A stretch of 64,000 bases of DNA from Verrucomicrobiales bacterium (GCA_027488845.1 JAIYBC010000067.1:35293-99292); one strand, 5' to 3'; shown: positions 28,826-39,109, counted from the first letter of the stretch. Notes: generated from the sequence alone by a model not told the origin. Numbers and translations are program-made.

Positions 28826-30835
28826 TCAATAGGCACGGCGGAGATGGCTCGGCAGCACGTTCAGTTCCGCGCGGTACTTGGCGACCGTACGGCGGGCGAG
28901 GATGATCCCCTTCTCCTTCAGCTTGCTCACCAACTGGTCGTCGGACAGCGGCTTGGCGCGGTCTTCGCCGGAGATGAGGTCGGAGAGGATGTTCTTCACC
29001 GAGGTGTTGGACATGGTCTGCCCGTCGGAAGTGGCCACGCCCGAGGTGAAGAAGTACTTCATCTCGAACAGGCCCTGCGGGGTCTGCATGTACTTGCCCG
29101 AGACCGCACGGCTGACGGTCGTCTCATGGACGCCCACCACCTCGGCCACCTGCACCATGGTCATCGGCCTCAGGTGTTCCACGCCCCGCTCCATGAACTC
29201 GCGCTGCCGTTTCACGATCTCGCGTCCGATGTTCAGGATGGTGCTCTGGCGCTGGTGGAGGCTCTTGATGAGGAACTTGCCGGCCTTGATCTTGTCCCGG
29301 ATGTACTCGCGGACCTCGGCGGAGGTCTCCGCTTGGGCCAGCAGGTCCTTGTAGGTGTTGCTGATCCGGAGGTGGGGCATGAATTCGTCGTTGCTGGAGA
29401 CGGTGAAGTCCATGCGCTCCCGCTTCTCCGCCAGCGGCAGGAAGTCCCCGAGCAGCCAACGGTTCGCCCGCGCCCGGGTCATGGATTCGGGCTCCACCGG
29501 CGGCTCCGGCTCCGTCGACGCGTCGGGCGCGGTGTCCGACGATTCGGTCGGCGCGGCGGCGGTTTCGACGGCGAATGGTGGGCCGGGTTTCGGTGAGGCG
29601 GTCGCCGGCTGCGGTGCGGCGAGGTACCCCTCCAGCTTGCGACGCGCGGCGGTGCTCAGGGAGACGCGCAGCAGCAACTCGGCGTCGAAGAGCAGCTCCT
29701 CCCCGCGGACCATCCGGGTCAGGTCGGCGGCGATGCCCTCCAACAGGGGCCGCGGCAGGTCGCGGATGCCGCTGTGACGCCAGTTCTCGAGGGCCTTCCG
29801 CACGTCGATCGAAAGACGACCCCGCACCATCCGGGCCACTTCGTCGTCGGGCTCGCACAGGGTGTCCGCGAGGGATTCGGGATCCTCGATGTCCTCCGGC
29901 AGGACGTCTGGGCTGTCGTCGACCACACGCGTCTTCTGGACCACCAGTTCGGGAACGACGTACTGCTGGGCGGCGGTGCTGAAATCGGATCCGGGTCTCG
30001 GATCGAGGCGGGCCAGGCGGGCCGCGGCGTCCTGGGCCTCGGCGGGCGTGATGCCGAGCTGGCGGGCGATTTCCGGGAACCGGCGCTTGCCGAGTTCGTC
30101 CATGAAGTCGCGGAGCATCAGGTACTCGACGTCCTCGGTCCGGCCCGCGCGCTCCATCTGGAGCATGAGGCATTCGCGCAGGTCCCGGGCGGCGACGCCG
30201 GCGGGTTCGAACGACTGGATCACCCGGAGCACCTCCTGGATCTGGTCGGTCGGCACCCCGGTGGAGAACGTGAGCTCCTCGGGCTTGGAGGTCAGGTAGC
30301 CTCGGTCGTCGATGTTGCCGATGATCAGCTCCGCCACCTGCAGCTGGTCGGGACGCAGCTCGGAGAAACGCACCTGCTCGAGCAGATGCTCCTGCAGCGA
30401 GGTTCCGGTGGTCAGCGAGTCGAACATGTGCTGACGCCGCTCCTCGTCCTCCTCGGTGGCCCGGTTGATGGAATTGGTCTGGGCGAAGACCTCGCGCCAT
30501 TCCTCGTCCATCTTGAGGAGCTTCTGCATGTCCTCGGCGAACTTGTCGACCGGTTCGTCCGACGGCTTTTCTGTGGCCGGATCGAAACGGAGGTCCTCGG
30601 GAGGCTCGGTGGGATCCGCGGCCGTCGCCTCGGCCTCGGCCTTGGACTCCTTGATGTCGGCATCCGCCTCGATGGCGGCCAGCTCCTCCAGGACGGGGTT
30701 CTGCTGGAGCTCCTGCTCCACCATCGCCTTCAGCTCCAGCACCGGTGCCTGCAGCAACGCCAGCGACTGCTGGAGCTGCGGCGACAGCACCATCTGCTGG
30801 GACAGACGCTGGCTGAGATGGAGACCGGCGGACAT
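28826..30835 (-). CDS. rpoN: RNA polymerase sigma-54 factor
   Basis: A 669-aa sigma factor that serves enhancer-dependent promoters of the -24/-12 class. The ATG at 30835 starts the glutamine-rich region I (LSQRLSQQMVLSPQLQQSLA and ELQQNPVLE). An acidic region II follows (~45-125). The core-binding region contains LLEQVRFSELRPDQLQVAEL. A Pro/Ala/Glu-rich linker at ~440-475 makes it longer than the ~480-500-aa average. The HTH is VAEVVGVHETTVSRAVSGKY and the RpoN box is ARRTVAKYRAELNV, followed by LPSHLRRAY at the C-terminus. It diverges from an MFS transporter gene. No sigma-54 activator is in the window. Confidence 0.96.
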   Translation of the reverse strand: MSAGLHLSQRLSQQMVLSPQLQQSLALLQAPVLELKAMVEQELQQNPVLEELAAIEADADIKESKAEAEATAADPTEPPEDLRFDPATEKPSDEPVDKFAEDMQKLLKMDEEWREVFAQTNSINRATEEDEERRQHMFDSLTTGTSLQEHLLEQVRFSELRPDQLQVAELIIGNIDDRGYLTSKPEELTFSTGVPTDQIQEVLRVIQSFEPAGVAARDLRECLMLQMERAGRTEDVEYLMLRDFMDELGKRRFPEIARQLGITPAEAQDAAARLARLDPRPGSDFSTAAQQYVVPELVVQKTRVVDDSPDVLPEDIEDPESLADTLCEPDDEVARMVRGRLSIDVRKALENWRHSGIRDLPRPLLEGIAADLTRMVRGEELLFDAELLLRVSLSTAARRKLEGYLAAPQPATASPKPGPPFAVETAAAPTESSDTAPDASTEPEPPVEPESMTRARANRWLLGDFLPLAEKRERMDFTVSSNDEFMPHLRISNTYKDLLAQAETSAEVREYIRDKIKAGKFLIKSLHQRQSTILNIGREIVKRQREFMERGVEHLRPMTMVQVAEVVGVHETTVSRAVSGKYMQTPQGLFEMKYFFTSGVATSDGQTMSNTSVKNILSDLISGEDRAKPLSDDQLVSKLKEKGIILARRTVAKYRAELNVLPSHLRRAY

Positions 30836-30968
30836 TTGACATCCCGACCCTATCGGGTTCCACCCGGCAACAAAAGTGCTAACCGGGTCGTGGCCCGGAT
30901 CCCGCTGCCGGCAAGTTCCGGGCAAGTTCGCCTTGGGAATTCCGCTCCGGAGCCGCTTCAATCGGAAC

Positions 30969-32264
30969 GTGGACGCCACCACCCGCGAACGCATCACCTA
31001 CCGGCAGGAACGCTGGCGTTCCCTCTTCGCGGGGGTCATCGAGACGGCGGGCAACACCTTCCTGCTGCTGATCGCGACGAGGCAGTTCGACCTGGGTCCC
31101 CTGTGGAAGGCGATGATCGCCGGCGGAACCTCGGTCGGCCTCCTCCTGTCCCCGGTGCTGGTGAACGTGGCCCGCTGGATGGGTCTGCGTCCGACTGAGG
31201 CCGTGGGTCGGCTCCTGTTCCTCGGAGGCCTCTGTTGCCTGGCGCTCGGCGTCTACCCGAACCCGAAGTTCTTCGCCCTGGCCTCCCTGTTGGCGCTCAC
31301 CGCGACCACCTGCGCAATCCCCCTGATGACGCAGGTCTACCACGACAACTACCCGGAATCGCGTCGTGGCAAGCTCTACTCGAACGCCTTCATGATCCGG
31401 ATCGCCTCCGCCATCTTCTTCGGCTGGCTGGGTGGACAGATCCTGGAACCCCACCTCGGCGGACTCGCGTCGGCGCTCGGGGTGAAGCTGTTCTGGGTGA
31501 CGGCCTACGTGATGAAGGTCCCGGGCCGCTGGCGGATCCTCTGCGGCCTGTTTGCGCTCGCCTACTTCGGCGCCGCCTGGGCGGTCAGCCGGATCCCTTC
31601 GGCTCCCCTCCGGTCCGACGTCGGAGGTCATCCGCTGCGGGCGTTGCGTTTCCTCCGCACCGACCCGGTGTTCCGCAACGCGCTGATCGCCTGGATGCTC
31701 ATGGGCTTCGCCAACCTCGCGATGATCCCCATGCGCGTCGAGTACCTCGGCAACCCACGGCACGGACTCGCCCTCGGCGCGACCGAGATCGCGTTCTACA
31801 CGCTCGTCATACCCAACGCCGCCCGACTGGTCATGAGCCCGGTCTGGGGCCGGCTCTTCGACCGGATGAACTTCTTCGCACTCCGGGCGACGTTGAACGT
31901 CGGGTTCGCGGTCGGCATCGGGGCGTTCTTCATGAGCGACTCGCCGACCGGCCTCCTCGTCGCGGCGACCTTGTACGGCATCTCCACCGCCGGCGGCGAC
32001 GTGGCCTGGGGACTTTGGGTGACCAAGGTCGCGCCTCCCGGACAGGTCACCGACTACATGGCCGTCCACACCTTCCTCACCGGCATCCGCGGCGTCCTCG
32101 CCCCGGTGGCCGCGTTCCACGCCGTCCAGACCATCGCCCCCGCGCAGATGGGCTGGATCGCAGGCGGCATGATCCTCGCCTCCAGCCTGCTTCTCCTGCC
32201 CGAGATCGCCCGCTGGAAACCCAAGCGCACCGGGGAATCGATCCCCGAGGATGTCGCGGACTGA
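30969..32264 (+). CDS. Major facilitator superfamily transporter
   Basis: A 431-aa membrane protein from GTG 30969 (VDATTRERITYRQERWRSL), chosen because longer starts would overlap the rpoN promoter region. About twelve hydrophobic segments are seen in two halves. MFS-like loops include VYHDNYPESRRGKLYSNAFM after the first half's middle and MSPVWGRLFDRMNFFALR in the second half (a G-x-L-x-D-R motif). Substrate cannot be predicted from sequence. Confidence 0.8.
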   Translation: MDATTRERITYRQERWRSLFAGVIETAGNTFLLLIATRQFDLGPLWKAMIAGGTSVGLLLSPVLVNVARWMGLRPTEAVGRLLFLGGLCCLALGVYPNPKFFALASLLALTATTCAIPLMTQVYHDNYPESRRGKLYSNAFMIRIASAIFFGWLGGQILEPHLGGLASALGVKLFWVTAYVMKVPGRWRILCGLFALAYFGAAWAVSRIPSAPLRSDVGGHPLRALRFLRTDPVFRNALIAWMLMGFANLAMIPMRVEYLGNPRHGLALGATEIAFYTLVIPNAARLVMSPVWGRLFDRMNFFALRATLNVGFAVGIGAFFMSDSPTGLLVAATLYGISTAGGDVAWGLWVTKVAPPGQVTDYMAVHTFLTGIRGVLAPVAAFHAVQTIAPAQMGWIAGGMILASSLLLLPEIARWKPKRTGESIPEDVAD

Positions 32265-32367
32265 GCTCGGTCGAACCGAGGAGAAGCCGGGAGCGAGACG
32301 GCGGACGGCCTCGGGGAGTCTGTCCATGAGGTTGCATTCACGGAGGTTCGATCCGACGGTCTCCCCC

Positions 32368-32739
32368 ATGGCGTCCAATGTTCTCGGAGGAAAGCTCGTC
32401 CCCTGTTGCCTGGATCCGGTCACCGGATTCTACCGGGACGGGTTCTGCCGCACCGGCCCCGAGGACCGCGGGCTGCACACGGTGTGCGCCCAGATGAACA
32501 CCGAGTTCCTCGCCTTCTCCTTGATGCGCGGAAACGACCTGGTCACCCCAAGGCCCGAGTTCGGGTTTCAGGGACTGGGGCCGGGTGACCTCTGGTGCCT
32601 GTGTGTCGAGCGTTGGAAGGAAGCCCTGGACGCCGGCGTCGCACCATCGGTCCGGTTGGAGGCCTGCCACATCTCGGCGTTGGAATTCGTCGAACTCGAC
32701 GACCTCCGGCGCCATGCCCTCCCACCCGCCAAGGACTGA
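32368..32739 (+). CDS. DUF2237 family protein
   Basis: A 123-aa protein, start ATG 32368 (MASNVLGGKLVPCCLDPVTG). It matches DUF2237 end to end: NVLGG, TGFYRDGFCRTGPEDRGLHT, VCAQMNTEFLAFSLMRGNDL, TPRPEFGFQGLGPGDLWCLC, and RWKEALDAGVAPSVRLEACH. Several conserved cysteines suggest metal binding or redox chemistry, but the family has no assigned function. It stands alone between an MFS gene and the convergent rsfS. Confidence 0.9.
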   Translation: MASNVLGGKLVPCCLDPVTGFYRDGFCRTGPEDRGLHTVCAQMNTEFLAFSLMRGNDLVTPRPEFGFQGLGPGDLWCLCVERWKEALDAGVAPSVRLEACHISALEFVELDDLRRHALPPAKD

Positions 32740-32837
32740 GCAGAATCGGGTTCGGGCGTCAGGCGTCGGGCGCCCCCTCGGCGTCCCTGAGTCTCCGCGG
32801 GAGAAGCAAATCCTCGATTCCCGGCGGAACCCGGGGA

Positions 32838-33221
32838 TCAGACCTCGTCGGTCTTCCGGGCCGCCTTCTTGCGCGGCGCCGGCGGCTTCACCTGCGCCGC
32901 GTCGGCCCAGAGCCCCTCGAGGTCGTAGTGCTCCCGGACGTCGGGCTTCATCAGGTGGACGATCACGTCGAAGTAGTCGACGACGATCCAGTTGGACTGG
33001 GCCGAACCCTCGCTCTGGTTGGGCTTGAGGCCCAGGTCGTCGAGGAGGCCGCGCAGGAGCTCGTTCTCGATCGCACGCAGGTGCGGCTCGCTGGTTCCGG
33101 TGGCGATGACGAAATAGTCGGTCACGCTGGAGAGCTTGCGCACATCCAGGATGACGATGTTCTCCGCCTTCTTGTTGTCCGCCAGTTCGCGACAGAGCAG
33201 CGCGAGCTTCTTCGAGTCCAT
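32838..33221 (-). CDS. rsfS: Ribosome silencing factor RsfS
   Basis: A 127-aa RsfS/Iojap protein that binds L14 and blocks 30S-50S joining in starvation. From ATG 33221: MDSKKLALLCRELADNKKAE, then VTDYFVIATGTSEPHLRAIE, and NWIVVDYFDVIVHLMKPDVR followed by YDLEGLW, the family's W-x-x-D-Y-x-D-x-x-V-H core. The C-terminus is a basic Pro/Lys tail. rsfS often neighbours nadD, which is absent here. Confidence 0.92.
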   Translation of the reverse strand: MDSKKLALLCRELADNKKAENIVILDVRKLSSVTDYFVIATGTSEPHLRAIENELLRGLLDDLGLKPNQSEGSAQSNWIVVDYFDVIVHLMKPDVREHYDLEGLWADAAQVKPPAPRKKAARKTDEV

Positions 33222-33326
33222 GTCCGGCGCACCATGCCCGAAAAAGGGCCCAGATAAAGCCGATTCCGGCCGGGATATCGGCCTTTGCACTCGGCATCGG
33301 CCCCCGGGGACCGCGATCCTGAGCCC

Positions 33327-33962
33327 ATGGAAGCCCCCGAACCCTTCCTCACGGCCGCCAGCGGCGCCCTGCTGGGACTGTCCATCGCGGCGCCGGTGGG
33401 GCCGATCGGATTGCTCTGCATCCGACGGACCCTCGTCGACGGCTGGCGCTTCGGGCTGGCGACCGGACTCGGCGCAGCGACCGCGGACGCGGCGTACGGG
33501 GCCATCGCCGCCGGAGGTCTCGGCGCGGTGTCCGGCCTGCTCGTCCAACAACGCCTGGGCCTCCAGTTGGCGGGAGACGCCTTCCTCGTCTGGATCGGCA
33601 TCCGGACACTGCTTCAGCCTCCGCCGACCGAAGCCGCTCCGTCATCGGGTCGAGGTCTTCCCGGAGCCTTCGCCGCGACCTTCGCCCTCACCCTGGCGAA
33701 TCCGATGACCATCCTCTCCTTCGTCGGTCTCTTCGCGGGCATGGGTTTGGGCCCGGGAGCCACGACCGCGGACTCGGTGATGCTGGTGCTCGGGGTCTTC
33801 CTCGGCTCCGCGGCGTGGTGGTTGGGTTTGAGCGCCGCGGTGTCGGGGCTACGCCGACGCGTGACGCCCGTCGCGATGCTCTGGATCAACCGGATCTCGG
33901 GTTGCGTGGTGGCCGCCTACGGACTGAAGACCTTGGCCATGCTCCTCTCCTCGACAGTCTGA
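33327..33962 (+). CDS. LysE/RhtB family exporter
   Basis: A 211-aa membrane protein. The start ATG 33327 gives MEAPEPFLTAASGALLGLSI. The family N-terminal motif is LSIAAPVGPIGLLCIRRTLV, with G-L-A-T-G-L-G-A-A-T-A-D next, and TLANPMTILSFVGLFAGMG in the fourth helix. About six transmembrane segments are present, as in amino-acid exporters of this family. It diverges from rsfS. Substrate unknown. Confidence 0.87.
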   Translation: MEAPEPFLTAASGALLGLSIAAPVGPIGLLCIRRTLVDGWRFGLATGLGAATADAAYGAIAAGGLGAVSGLLVQQRLGLQLAGDAFLVWIGIRTLLQPPPTEAAPSSGRGLPGAFAATFALTLANPMTILSFVGLFAGMGLGPGATTADSVMLVLGVFLGSAAWWLGLSAAVSGLRRRVTPVAMLWINRISGCVVAAYGLKTLAMLLSSTV

Positions 33963-34102
33963 GCCCAATCACAAGAGACCCGCACGCAGGGCCGCAAATC
34001 CGCCAAGGCACAGGATGGATGCCGCAGGTCGGGATTCGGGCACGCATGAATTCGACCGTGGAACACCCATGCGGCTTCAGATCCAGCAACCCGCTTGGCG
34101 CC

Positions 34103-34120
34103 TTTGCGTATTGGCGTGAG
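34103..34120. repeat. Dispersed short intergenic repeat, copy 2
   Basis: TTTGCGTATTGGCGTGAG, partner of 21081-21098, in the 183-bp gap between the LysE-like gene and the end of uvrA. Confidence 0.4.
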
Positions 34121-34145
34121 ATCCCTCCTCGCCGTCACCCAGGGA

Positions 34146-37100
34146 TCAAGAGGCGAGGACCTCGGCGAGGAATCGGCCGGTCCGGCTTTCCCGGACCGCG
34201 GCCACCTGCTCCGGTGTGCCGGCCGCAACCAGTTTCCCACCTTCGTCCCCCGCTTCCGGTCCGAGATCGAGGATCCAGTCGGTGCACTTGAGCACGTCGA
34301 GGTTGTGCTCGATCACGATCACCGAATGCCCCTGGTCCACCAGGCGCTGGAACACCAAAAGGAGGATTCGGACATCCTCGAAGTGCAGTCCGGTCGTGGG
34401 CTCGTCGAAGACGAACAGCGTCGGCTTCACCGCGGGCGCGATCCGGGCCAGGTCGTCGGTCCCAAGGCGCGCGGCGATCTTCGGAGGGATCCGCGTCGCG
34501 GCCGCCGACGGCGTCTGCGCGAGGTGGCTCACCAGCTTCAGTCGCTGGCTCTCGCCACCCGAGAGCGTGTTGATCGGCTGCCCCAACCGGAGGTAGCCCA
34601 GCCCGACCTCGTCCAGCAGACGCAGCTTCTCCACGGCACGGCGCGCCGGACGCGAGTCGGGAAACCCGGAGAGGAACGCCACGGCATCCTCCACGGTCGC
34701 CTCCAACAGGTCGGCCACCGACAGCGCCTGCCCCGATGGCGCGGTGATGCGGACACCGGCGACGTGCTCGCGGAAGCGTCGGCCGTTGCAGGCCGGGCAG
34801 CGGATGAAGATGTCGCTCAGGAACTGCATCTCGATCTTCTCGTGGCCGGCGCCGCGGCACTGTTCGCACTGGCCGAGCTGCGAGTTGAAGCTGAAATGTC
34901 CCGGCTGCAGACCGAGGGACTTCGCGACCTCGCTCGAGGCGAAGAAGTCGCGGATGTCATCGAACGCACCGATGTAGACCGCCGGATTCGAACGCGGCGT
35001 TCGGCCCAATGATGTCTGGTCCACCAGCACCACCGCACCGAGGTTCTCCGCCCCTTCCAGCTCCGCGGAGGCCAGGGCCCCGGCAGCCTCGTCGAGGGAC
35101 TCGCCATCGACCTCCTCCTCCAAGGCCTGCGCCGCACCGGTGCCCGCGAGCCGCGCCTGGAGCAGCGGCAGCAGGGCCTCCCGCACGAGCGTCGACTTTC
35201 CGGAACCGCTGACGCCGCTGATTCCGACCAGCCTTCCCAAGGGGATCTCCACGGAGAGGTCCCGGAGGTTGTTGGCCGTGACGCCCCTCAGACGCAACGT
35301 CGCGGCACGGCCGGCGGCCGTGTATCGGCTCCGGGTCGGGAGGGCGTCTTCCATCGACATGGACGAAAGGCTTGTCCCGATCGCCAACAGGGAGACCGGG
35401 CGGCGCCTTGGCAGCTCGATGCGGCGGCGTCCGGTGAGGAAGTCGGCGGTGAGCGAACCCTCGGCCCGGGCCAAATTCGAAGCGGGGCCCTGGAAGACGA
35501 CCTGGCCGCCGGATTCACCATGGCCGGGACCGATGTCCACGATCCGATCCGCGGCCCGCATGACGGCGGACTCGTGTTCGACAACGACGACCGTGTTCCC
35601 CAGGTCGCGCAGGCGCTCGAGGATCCGGATCAGCCGAACGGTGTCGCGGGCATGGAGTCCGACGCTCGGTTCGTCGAGCACGTACAGCGTGTTGACGAGG
35701 CGCGTCCCAAGGCAGGTTGTGAGGTTCACCCGTTCCGTCTCTCCGCCGCTCAGCGTACGGGTGGCGCGGTCCAAGGTGAGATAGCCCAGTCCGACCTCGA
35801 GTAGGTAGTCGAGCCGCGTTCGCACCTCGCGGAGGGCCATCCCGACCGGATCGCGTCCGGAATGACGGGATTGCTCCAGCAGTCGACGGATCAGGACGGC
35901 AGCTTCGGCGACCGGCAACGCATAGAACCCGGCCAAGTCCATCGCCACGGTCTCACCCGGCGGCGTCCATCGATAGAGAAGCGACTCCTGCTTGAAGCGC
36001 TTCCCCTCGCAGGCGGTGCAACGCCGGTAGCTCCGATAACGGGCGAGCAGCACCCGCACGTGCATCTTGTAGGCCTTGCCTTCCAGCCACCGGAAATAGC
36101 CACGGACACCGTACCAGCTCTTCGGCCACGCGTTTTCCGGATCCTCCGGATCATGGCCCGGGTCGCCTTCCATCACCCACCGCTGCTGCGCTTCCGTCAT
36201 GCGGTTGAACGGGACCTCGGTGGGGATGCCCCGCTTCCGGGCCATCCTCATCATGTCCGCCTGGCACTCGGCGCCGGACTCGGTCTGCCAGGGCTTCACC
36301 ACGCCTTGGGAAAGCGACTTCGAGCGGTCCGGCAGCGCCAGGTCGGGATCGATGGAGATGACCCTTCCGAACCCCTTGCACGCCGGGCAGGCGCCCACGG
36401 GATGGTTGAACGAGAAGAGCGCCGGCGTGGGCTCCGCGTACTCGAGGTCGCAGGCGGCGCAATGGTGTCCCTTGGAGAAATGGCCGACCGAGGACCAGAG
36501 CTTTCCCCCGTCAGTGGAACCCAAGACCGTCAGGCGTCCCTGCCCGAAGTGGTAGGCCTGCTCGCACGCCTCGACGAAGCGGTTCCGCGAGCCGGACGCC
36601 ATTCGGACCCGGTCGGCGACCACGGTCAGTCGTCCTGCGATACCCTTCGAGGACGACGCGGCGGCTTCTTCCACGCGCAGCACGGCGCCCCCGGCGACGA
36701 TCCGCTGGAAGCCCTGCTTGGAAACCAACGCCAACTGCTCGGCGAGCGGGATCTTGTCCGAGAGCGGCAGGTCGAAGGCGACCAGCAGGTCCGCGCCGGC
36801 GGCCGAATCCTTGGAAACGCGCTCCCAAACCGCCTCGGGCGGCTCCCTACGGACGGGTCGGGCGCATTGACGGCAATGGAGTCCCGCCAGGTGCGGCCAA
36901 AGCACCTTCATGTGGTCGCACAGCTCGGTCATCGTGCCGACCGTGCTGCGGGTGGTCCGGACGGCGTTGCGCTGTTCGATGGCGATCGCGGGCGGGATGT
37001 TCTCGATGCGATCCACCGCCGGCTTGTCCATGCGGTCGAAGAACTGGCGGGCGTAGGGCGAGAACGTCTCGATGTAACGGCGCTGTCCCTCGGCGTAGAG

Positions 37101-37271
37101 CGTCTCGAAAGCCAATGAGCTCTTGCCGGAGCCGCTGAGACCGGTGACCACGATCAGTTCACCGAGGGGAAGGTCGAGGTCGAAACCCTTGAGGTTGTTC
37201 TGACGGACACCGCGGAGACGGATGCAGTCGGGACGGGATTCGTGGGAGTCGGGACGTGCGGGATCCGGCAT
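34146..37271 (-). CDS. uvrA: UvrA-like excinuclease ABC subunit A (divergent, enlarged)
   Basis: A 1041-aa tandem ABC ATPase for damage recognition in nucleotide excision repair. First half: Walker [31 protein letters not shown], zinc-site cysteines in HCRQCARPV and ACDLEYAEP...ACPACKGFG, and signature [11 protein letters not shown]. Second half: Walker [11 protein letters not shown], zinc finger [17 protein letters not shown]...CPACNGRRF, signature [11 protein letters not shown], and Walker [18 protein letters not shown]. It differs from canonical ~940-aa UvrA: the RNPRSTVGT segment reads [11 protein letters not shown], and about 30 extra residues ([20 protein letters not shown]...) lie between the second signature and Walker B. 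It may be a paralogue rather than the main UvrA. Confidence 0.88.
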   Translation of the reverse strand: MPDPARPDSHESRPDCIRLRGVRQNNLKGFDLDLPLGELIVVTGLSGSGKSSLAFETLYAEGQRRYIETFSPYARQFFDRMDKPAVDRIENIPPAIAIEQRNAVRTTRSTVGTMTELCDHMKVLWPHLAGLHCRQCARPVRREPPEAVWERVSKDSAAGADLLVAFDLPLSDKIPLAEQLALVSKQGFQRIVAGGAVLRVEEAAASSSKGIAGRLTVVADRVRMASGSRNRFVEACEQAYHFGQGRLTVLGSTDGGKLWSSVGHFSKGHHCAACDLEYAEPTPALFSFNHPVGACPACKGFGRVISIDPDLALPDRSKSLSQGVVKPWQTESGAECQADMMRMARKRGIPTEVPFNRMTEAQQRWVMEGDPGHDPEDPENAWPKSWYGVRGYFRWLEGKAYKMHVRVLLARYRSYRRCTACEGKRFKQESLLYRWTPPGETVAMDLAGFYALPVAEAAVLIRRLLEQSRHSGRDPVGMALREVRTRLDYLLEVGLGYLTLDRATRTLSGGETERVNLTTCLGTRLVNTLYVLDEPSVGLHARDTVRLIRILERLRDLGNTVVVVEHESAVMRAADRIVDIGPGHGESGGQVVFQGPASNLARAEGSLTADFLTGRRRIELPRRRPVSLLAIGTSLSSMSMEDALPTRSRYTAAGRAATLRLRGVTANNLRDLSVEIPLGRLVGISGVSGSGKSTLVREALLPLLQARLAGTGAAQALEEEVDGESLDEAAGALASAELEGAENLGAVVLVDQTSLGRTPRSNPAVYIGAFDDIRDFFASSEVAKSLGLQPGHFSFNSQLGQCEQCRGAGHEKIEMQFLSDIFIRCPACNGRRFREHVAGVRITAPSGQALSVADLLEATVEDAVAFLSGFPDSRPARRAVEKLRLLDEVGLGYLRLGQPINTLSGGESQRLKLVSHLAQTPSAAATRIPPKIAARLGTDDLARIAPAVKPTLFVFDEPTTGLHFEDVRILLLVFQRLVDQGHSVIVIEHNLDVLKCTDWILDLGPEAGDEGGKLVAAGTPEQVAAVRESRTGRFLAEVLAS

Positions 37272-37369
37272 CGGGCGGCCAAGCTATGGTCCGACCGTCG
37301 GGAGTCAATGCGGCGCCCCCATCTGCACTGCGCCGAGCGCATGGACCGGTTCCCGCCTCGGAACGCGAA

Positions 37370-37398
37370 ACCCCCGGCATCCTTGGGACACCGGGGGT
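37370..37398 (-). terminator. Candidate terminator downstream of ndk
   Basis: An 8-bp GC stem (ACCCCCGG / CCGGGGGT) with a 13-nt loop in the 277-bp gap between ndk and uvrA. On the minus strand it runs into GGGGGTTTCGCG, so the T-tract is short. The rest of the gap shows no gene; the uvrA promoter must lie within it. Confidence 0.4.
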
Positions 37399-37548
37399 GC
37401 TCGGAATCGGGGTTCCAGGCTTCAATGAAGTCCACCTCGGAACAGCAGCCGAATCACTGTGAGAGGATCGGCTTTGCCACTGAGGACCGGGAGGTTCCTT
37501 TCGCGGACTTGCGGCTTCGCGAGCGGCTACCTCCCGCCGGATTCCTCC

Positions 37549-37965
37549 TCAGGCCGGGATCTCGTCGACGCGGAAGAAGCGCTTCACCTCGATCTCCGCG
37601 TTCTCAACGGAATCGGAGGCGTGGGCGATGTTGATCATGTTGGTCTCGCCGAGGTCGCCGCGGATCGTGCCCTTCGGCGCCTTGCGGCTGTCGGTGGGGC
37701 CGAGCAGGTCGCGGACGGTGACGACCGCGTTCTCGCCGGAAAGGATCACGGCCAGGACCGGCTCCGACTTCATGAACTCCACGATCTCCGGGAAGAAGGG
37801 CTTCGAGGCGATGTGCGCGTAGTGTTCCGTCAGGAGTGCGTCGCTGAGGCGGAGCACCTTGGCGGCCTGGATCCGGAGGCCGGCCTTCTGAAAACGGTTC
37901 AGGACCTCGCCGGCGAGGTTCTTCTTCATGCAGTCCGGCTTGCAAAGGATGAGTGTGCGTTCCAT
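37549..37965 (-). CDS. ndk: Nucleoside-diphosphate kinase
   Basis: A 138-aa enzyme that transfers the gamma phosphate between NTPs and NDPs. From ATG 37965: MERTLILCKPDCMKKNLAGE. The phosphorylated histidine is His115 in the NIAHASDSVENAE motif (usually N-x-x-H-x-S-D-S). LGPTDSRKAPKGTIRGDLG is the nucleotide-binding loop. Length is typical. It lies upstream of uvrA in the same direction but 277 bp away. Confidence 0.95.
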   Translation of the reverse strand: MERTLILCKPDCMKKNLAGEVLNRFQKAGLRIQAAKVLRLSDALLTEHYAHIASKPFFPEIVEFMKSEPVLAVILSGENAVVTVRDLLGPTDSRKAPKGTIRGDLGETNMINIAHASDSVENAEIEVKRFFRVDEIPA

Positions 37966-38067
37966 CGGTCCGGAGAGCCTACACGCATCCCATCGGCCGC
38001 GTAAACGGCGTGTTTCAAAGTTCATCCAACCGTCACCCGGTTCCCGATCCGGCGCGCGGACGGGGCG

Positions 38068-38096
38068 TTGACCGGACCACCGGACCTTCCTAGCGT
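38068..38096 (+). promoter_or_regulatory. Candidate promoter of the MlaD-like gene
   Basis: TTGACC, 17-bp spacer, TAGCGT, 37 bp before the start codon. The -35 and spacing are good; the -10 is a weak match. Confidence 0.35.
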
Positions 38097-38132
38097 GCCC
38101 GCAGTCGAAGGCTTCGGCCCGGACACATCCCC

Positions 38133-39104
38133 ATGAAGAACTCCCTCGAAACGCGGCTTGGAATCTTTTTCGCCGTCGTCGTCGTCGCCGCCTTCATCCT
38201 GTTCGAGATGGTCGGCGGACAGCGCTACTTCGCGAAGAGCATCCCGATCCGAGCCCGCTTCAACACCGCCGGCGACCTGAAGGCCGGGGATCCGGTGAAG
38301 CTCGCGGGCGTGGACGTCGGCAAGGTGCGCTCGATCCGGATCAACTCCGGAAAGGTCGAGGTGCTCATGGACGTCGATCCCGCGGCGGAGATCCGCACCG
38401 ACAGCAAGGCGGTGATCAAGTTCACCGGGCTCATGGGACAGAACTTCGTGGCCATCGACTTCGGCAGCCAGAACTCCCCCGCCCTCGCGCCGGACGCCAT
38501 CCTCGAGACCAGGGAGCAGCCCGACCTCGCCGCGATCATGGCCAAGCTCGAGACGGCCGCCGACGGCATGCAGAACATGAGCAAGAGCTTCTCGGGCGAG
38601 GATTTCGGCAAGCTGCTGGGGCCCCTGACCGATTTGGTGAAGGACAACCAGCCCCGCATCGCGATGATCCTCGGCAACCTCCAGAACCTCACCACCACCA
38701 TGAACGAGGGCAAGGGGACGCTCGGGCGCCTGATGAAGGAGGACACCCTCTACGCCAACACGCTGGTGGCCGTGACCAACCTCGTGGCGACTTCCGAGGA
38801 CATGAAGCTGACCCTCGCCGACGCGCGGAAGATCGTCGCCGGACTTCAGGAAGGCCGCGGAACCGTCGGAAAGCTGCTCGTCGACGAGTCCCTCTTCCGT
38901 GAGACGACCAACATGATGACCAACCTGCGCGAGATCACCGAGAAGATGAACCGCGGCAACGGAACGGTCGGGCAACTCATCAACGACGACGCGTTCCTGA
39001 AGAACGTGAAGCTCACCCTGCAGAAGGTCGAGAAGGCGACGGAGACCCTCGAAGACGCCGGACCACTCCAGGTCATCGGCACGGCGGCCGGCAGCATCTT
39101 CTGA
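38133..39104 (+). CDS. MlaD family protein (MCE domain)
   Basis: A 323-aa lipid-transfer substrate-binding component. An N-terminal transmembrane anchor (LGIFFAVVVVAAFILFEMV) is followed by the MCE domain (~30-115): RARFNTAGDLKAGDPVKLAG, VDVGKVRSIRI, VIKFTGLMGQNFVAIDFG. The C-terminal ~200 residues are helical with a repeated G-x-G-T-[LV]-G-[RKQ]-L motif (EGKGTLGRLMKEDTL; EGRGTVGKLLVDESLF; RGNGTVGQLINDDAFL), as in many long MCE proteins. No MlaE or MlaF gene is next to it, so its transporter partners must be encoded elsewhere. Confidence 0.88.
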   Translation: MKNSLETRLGIFFAVVVVAAFILFEMVGGQRYFAKSIPIRARFNTAGDLKAGDPVKLAGVDVGKVRSIRINSGKVEVLMDVDPAAEIRTDSKAVIKFTGLMGQNFVAIDFGSQNSPALAPDAILETREQPDLAAIMAKLETAADGMQNMSKSFSGEDFGKLLGPLTDLVKDNQPRIAMILGNLQNLTTTMNEGKGTLGRLMKEDTLYANTLVAVTNLVATSEDMKLTLADARKIVAGLQEGRGTVGKLLVDESLFRETTNMMTNLREITEKMNRGNGTVGQLINDDAFLKNVKLTLQKVEKATETLEDAGPLQVIGTAAGSIF

Positions 39105-39109
39105 GATTC

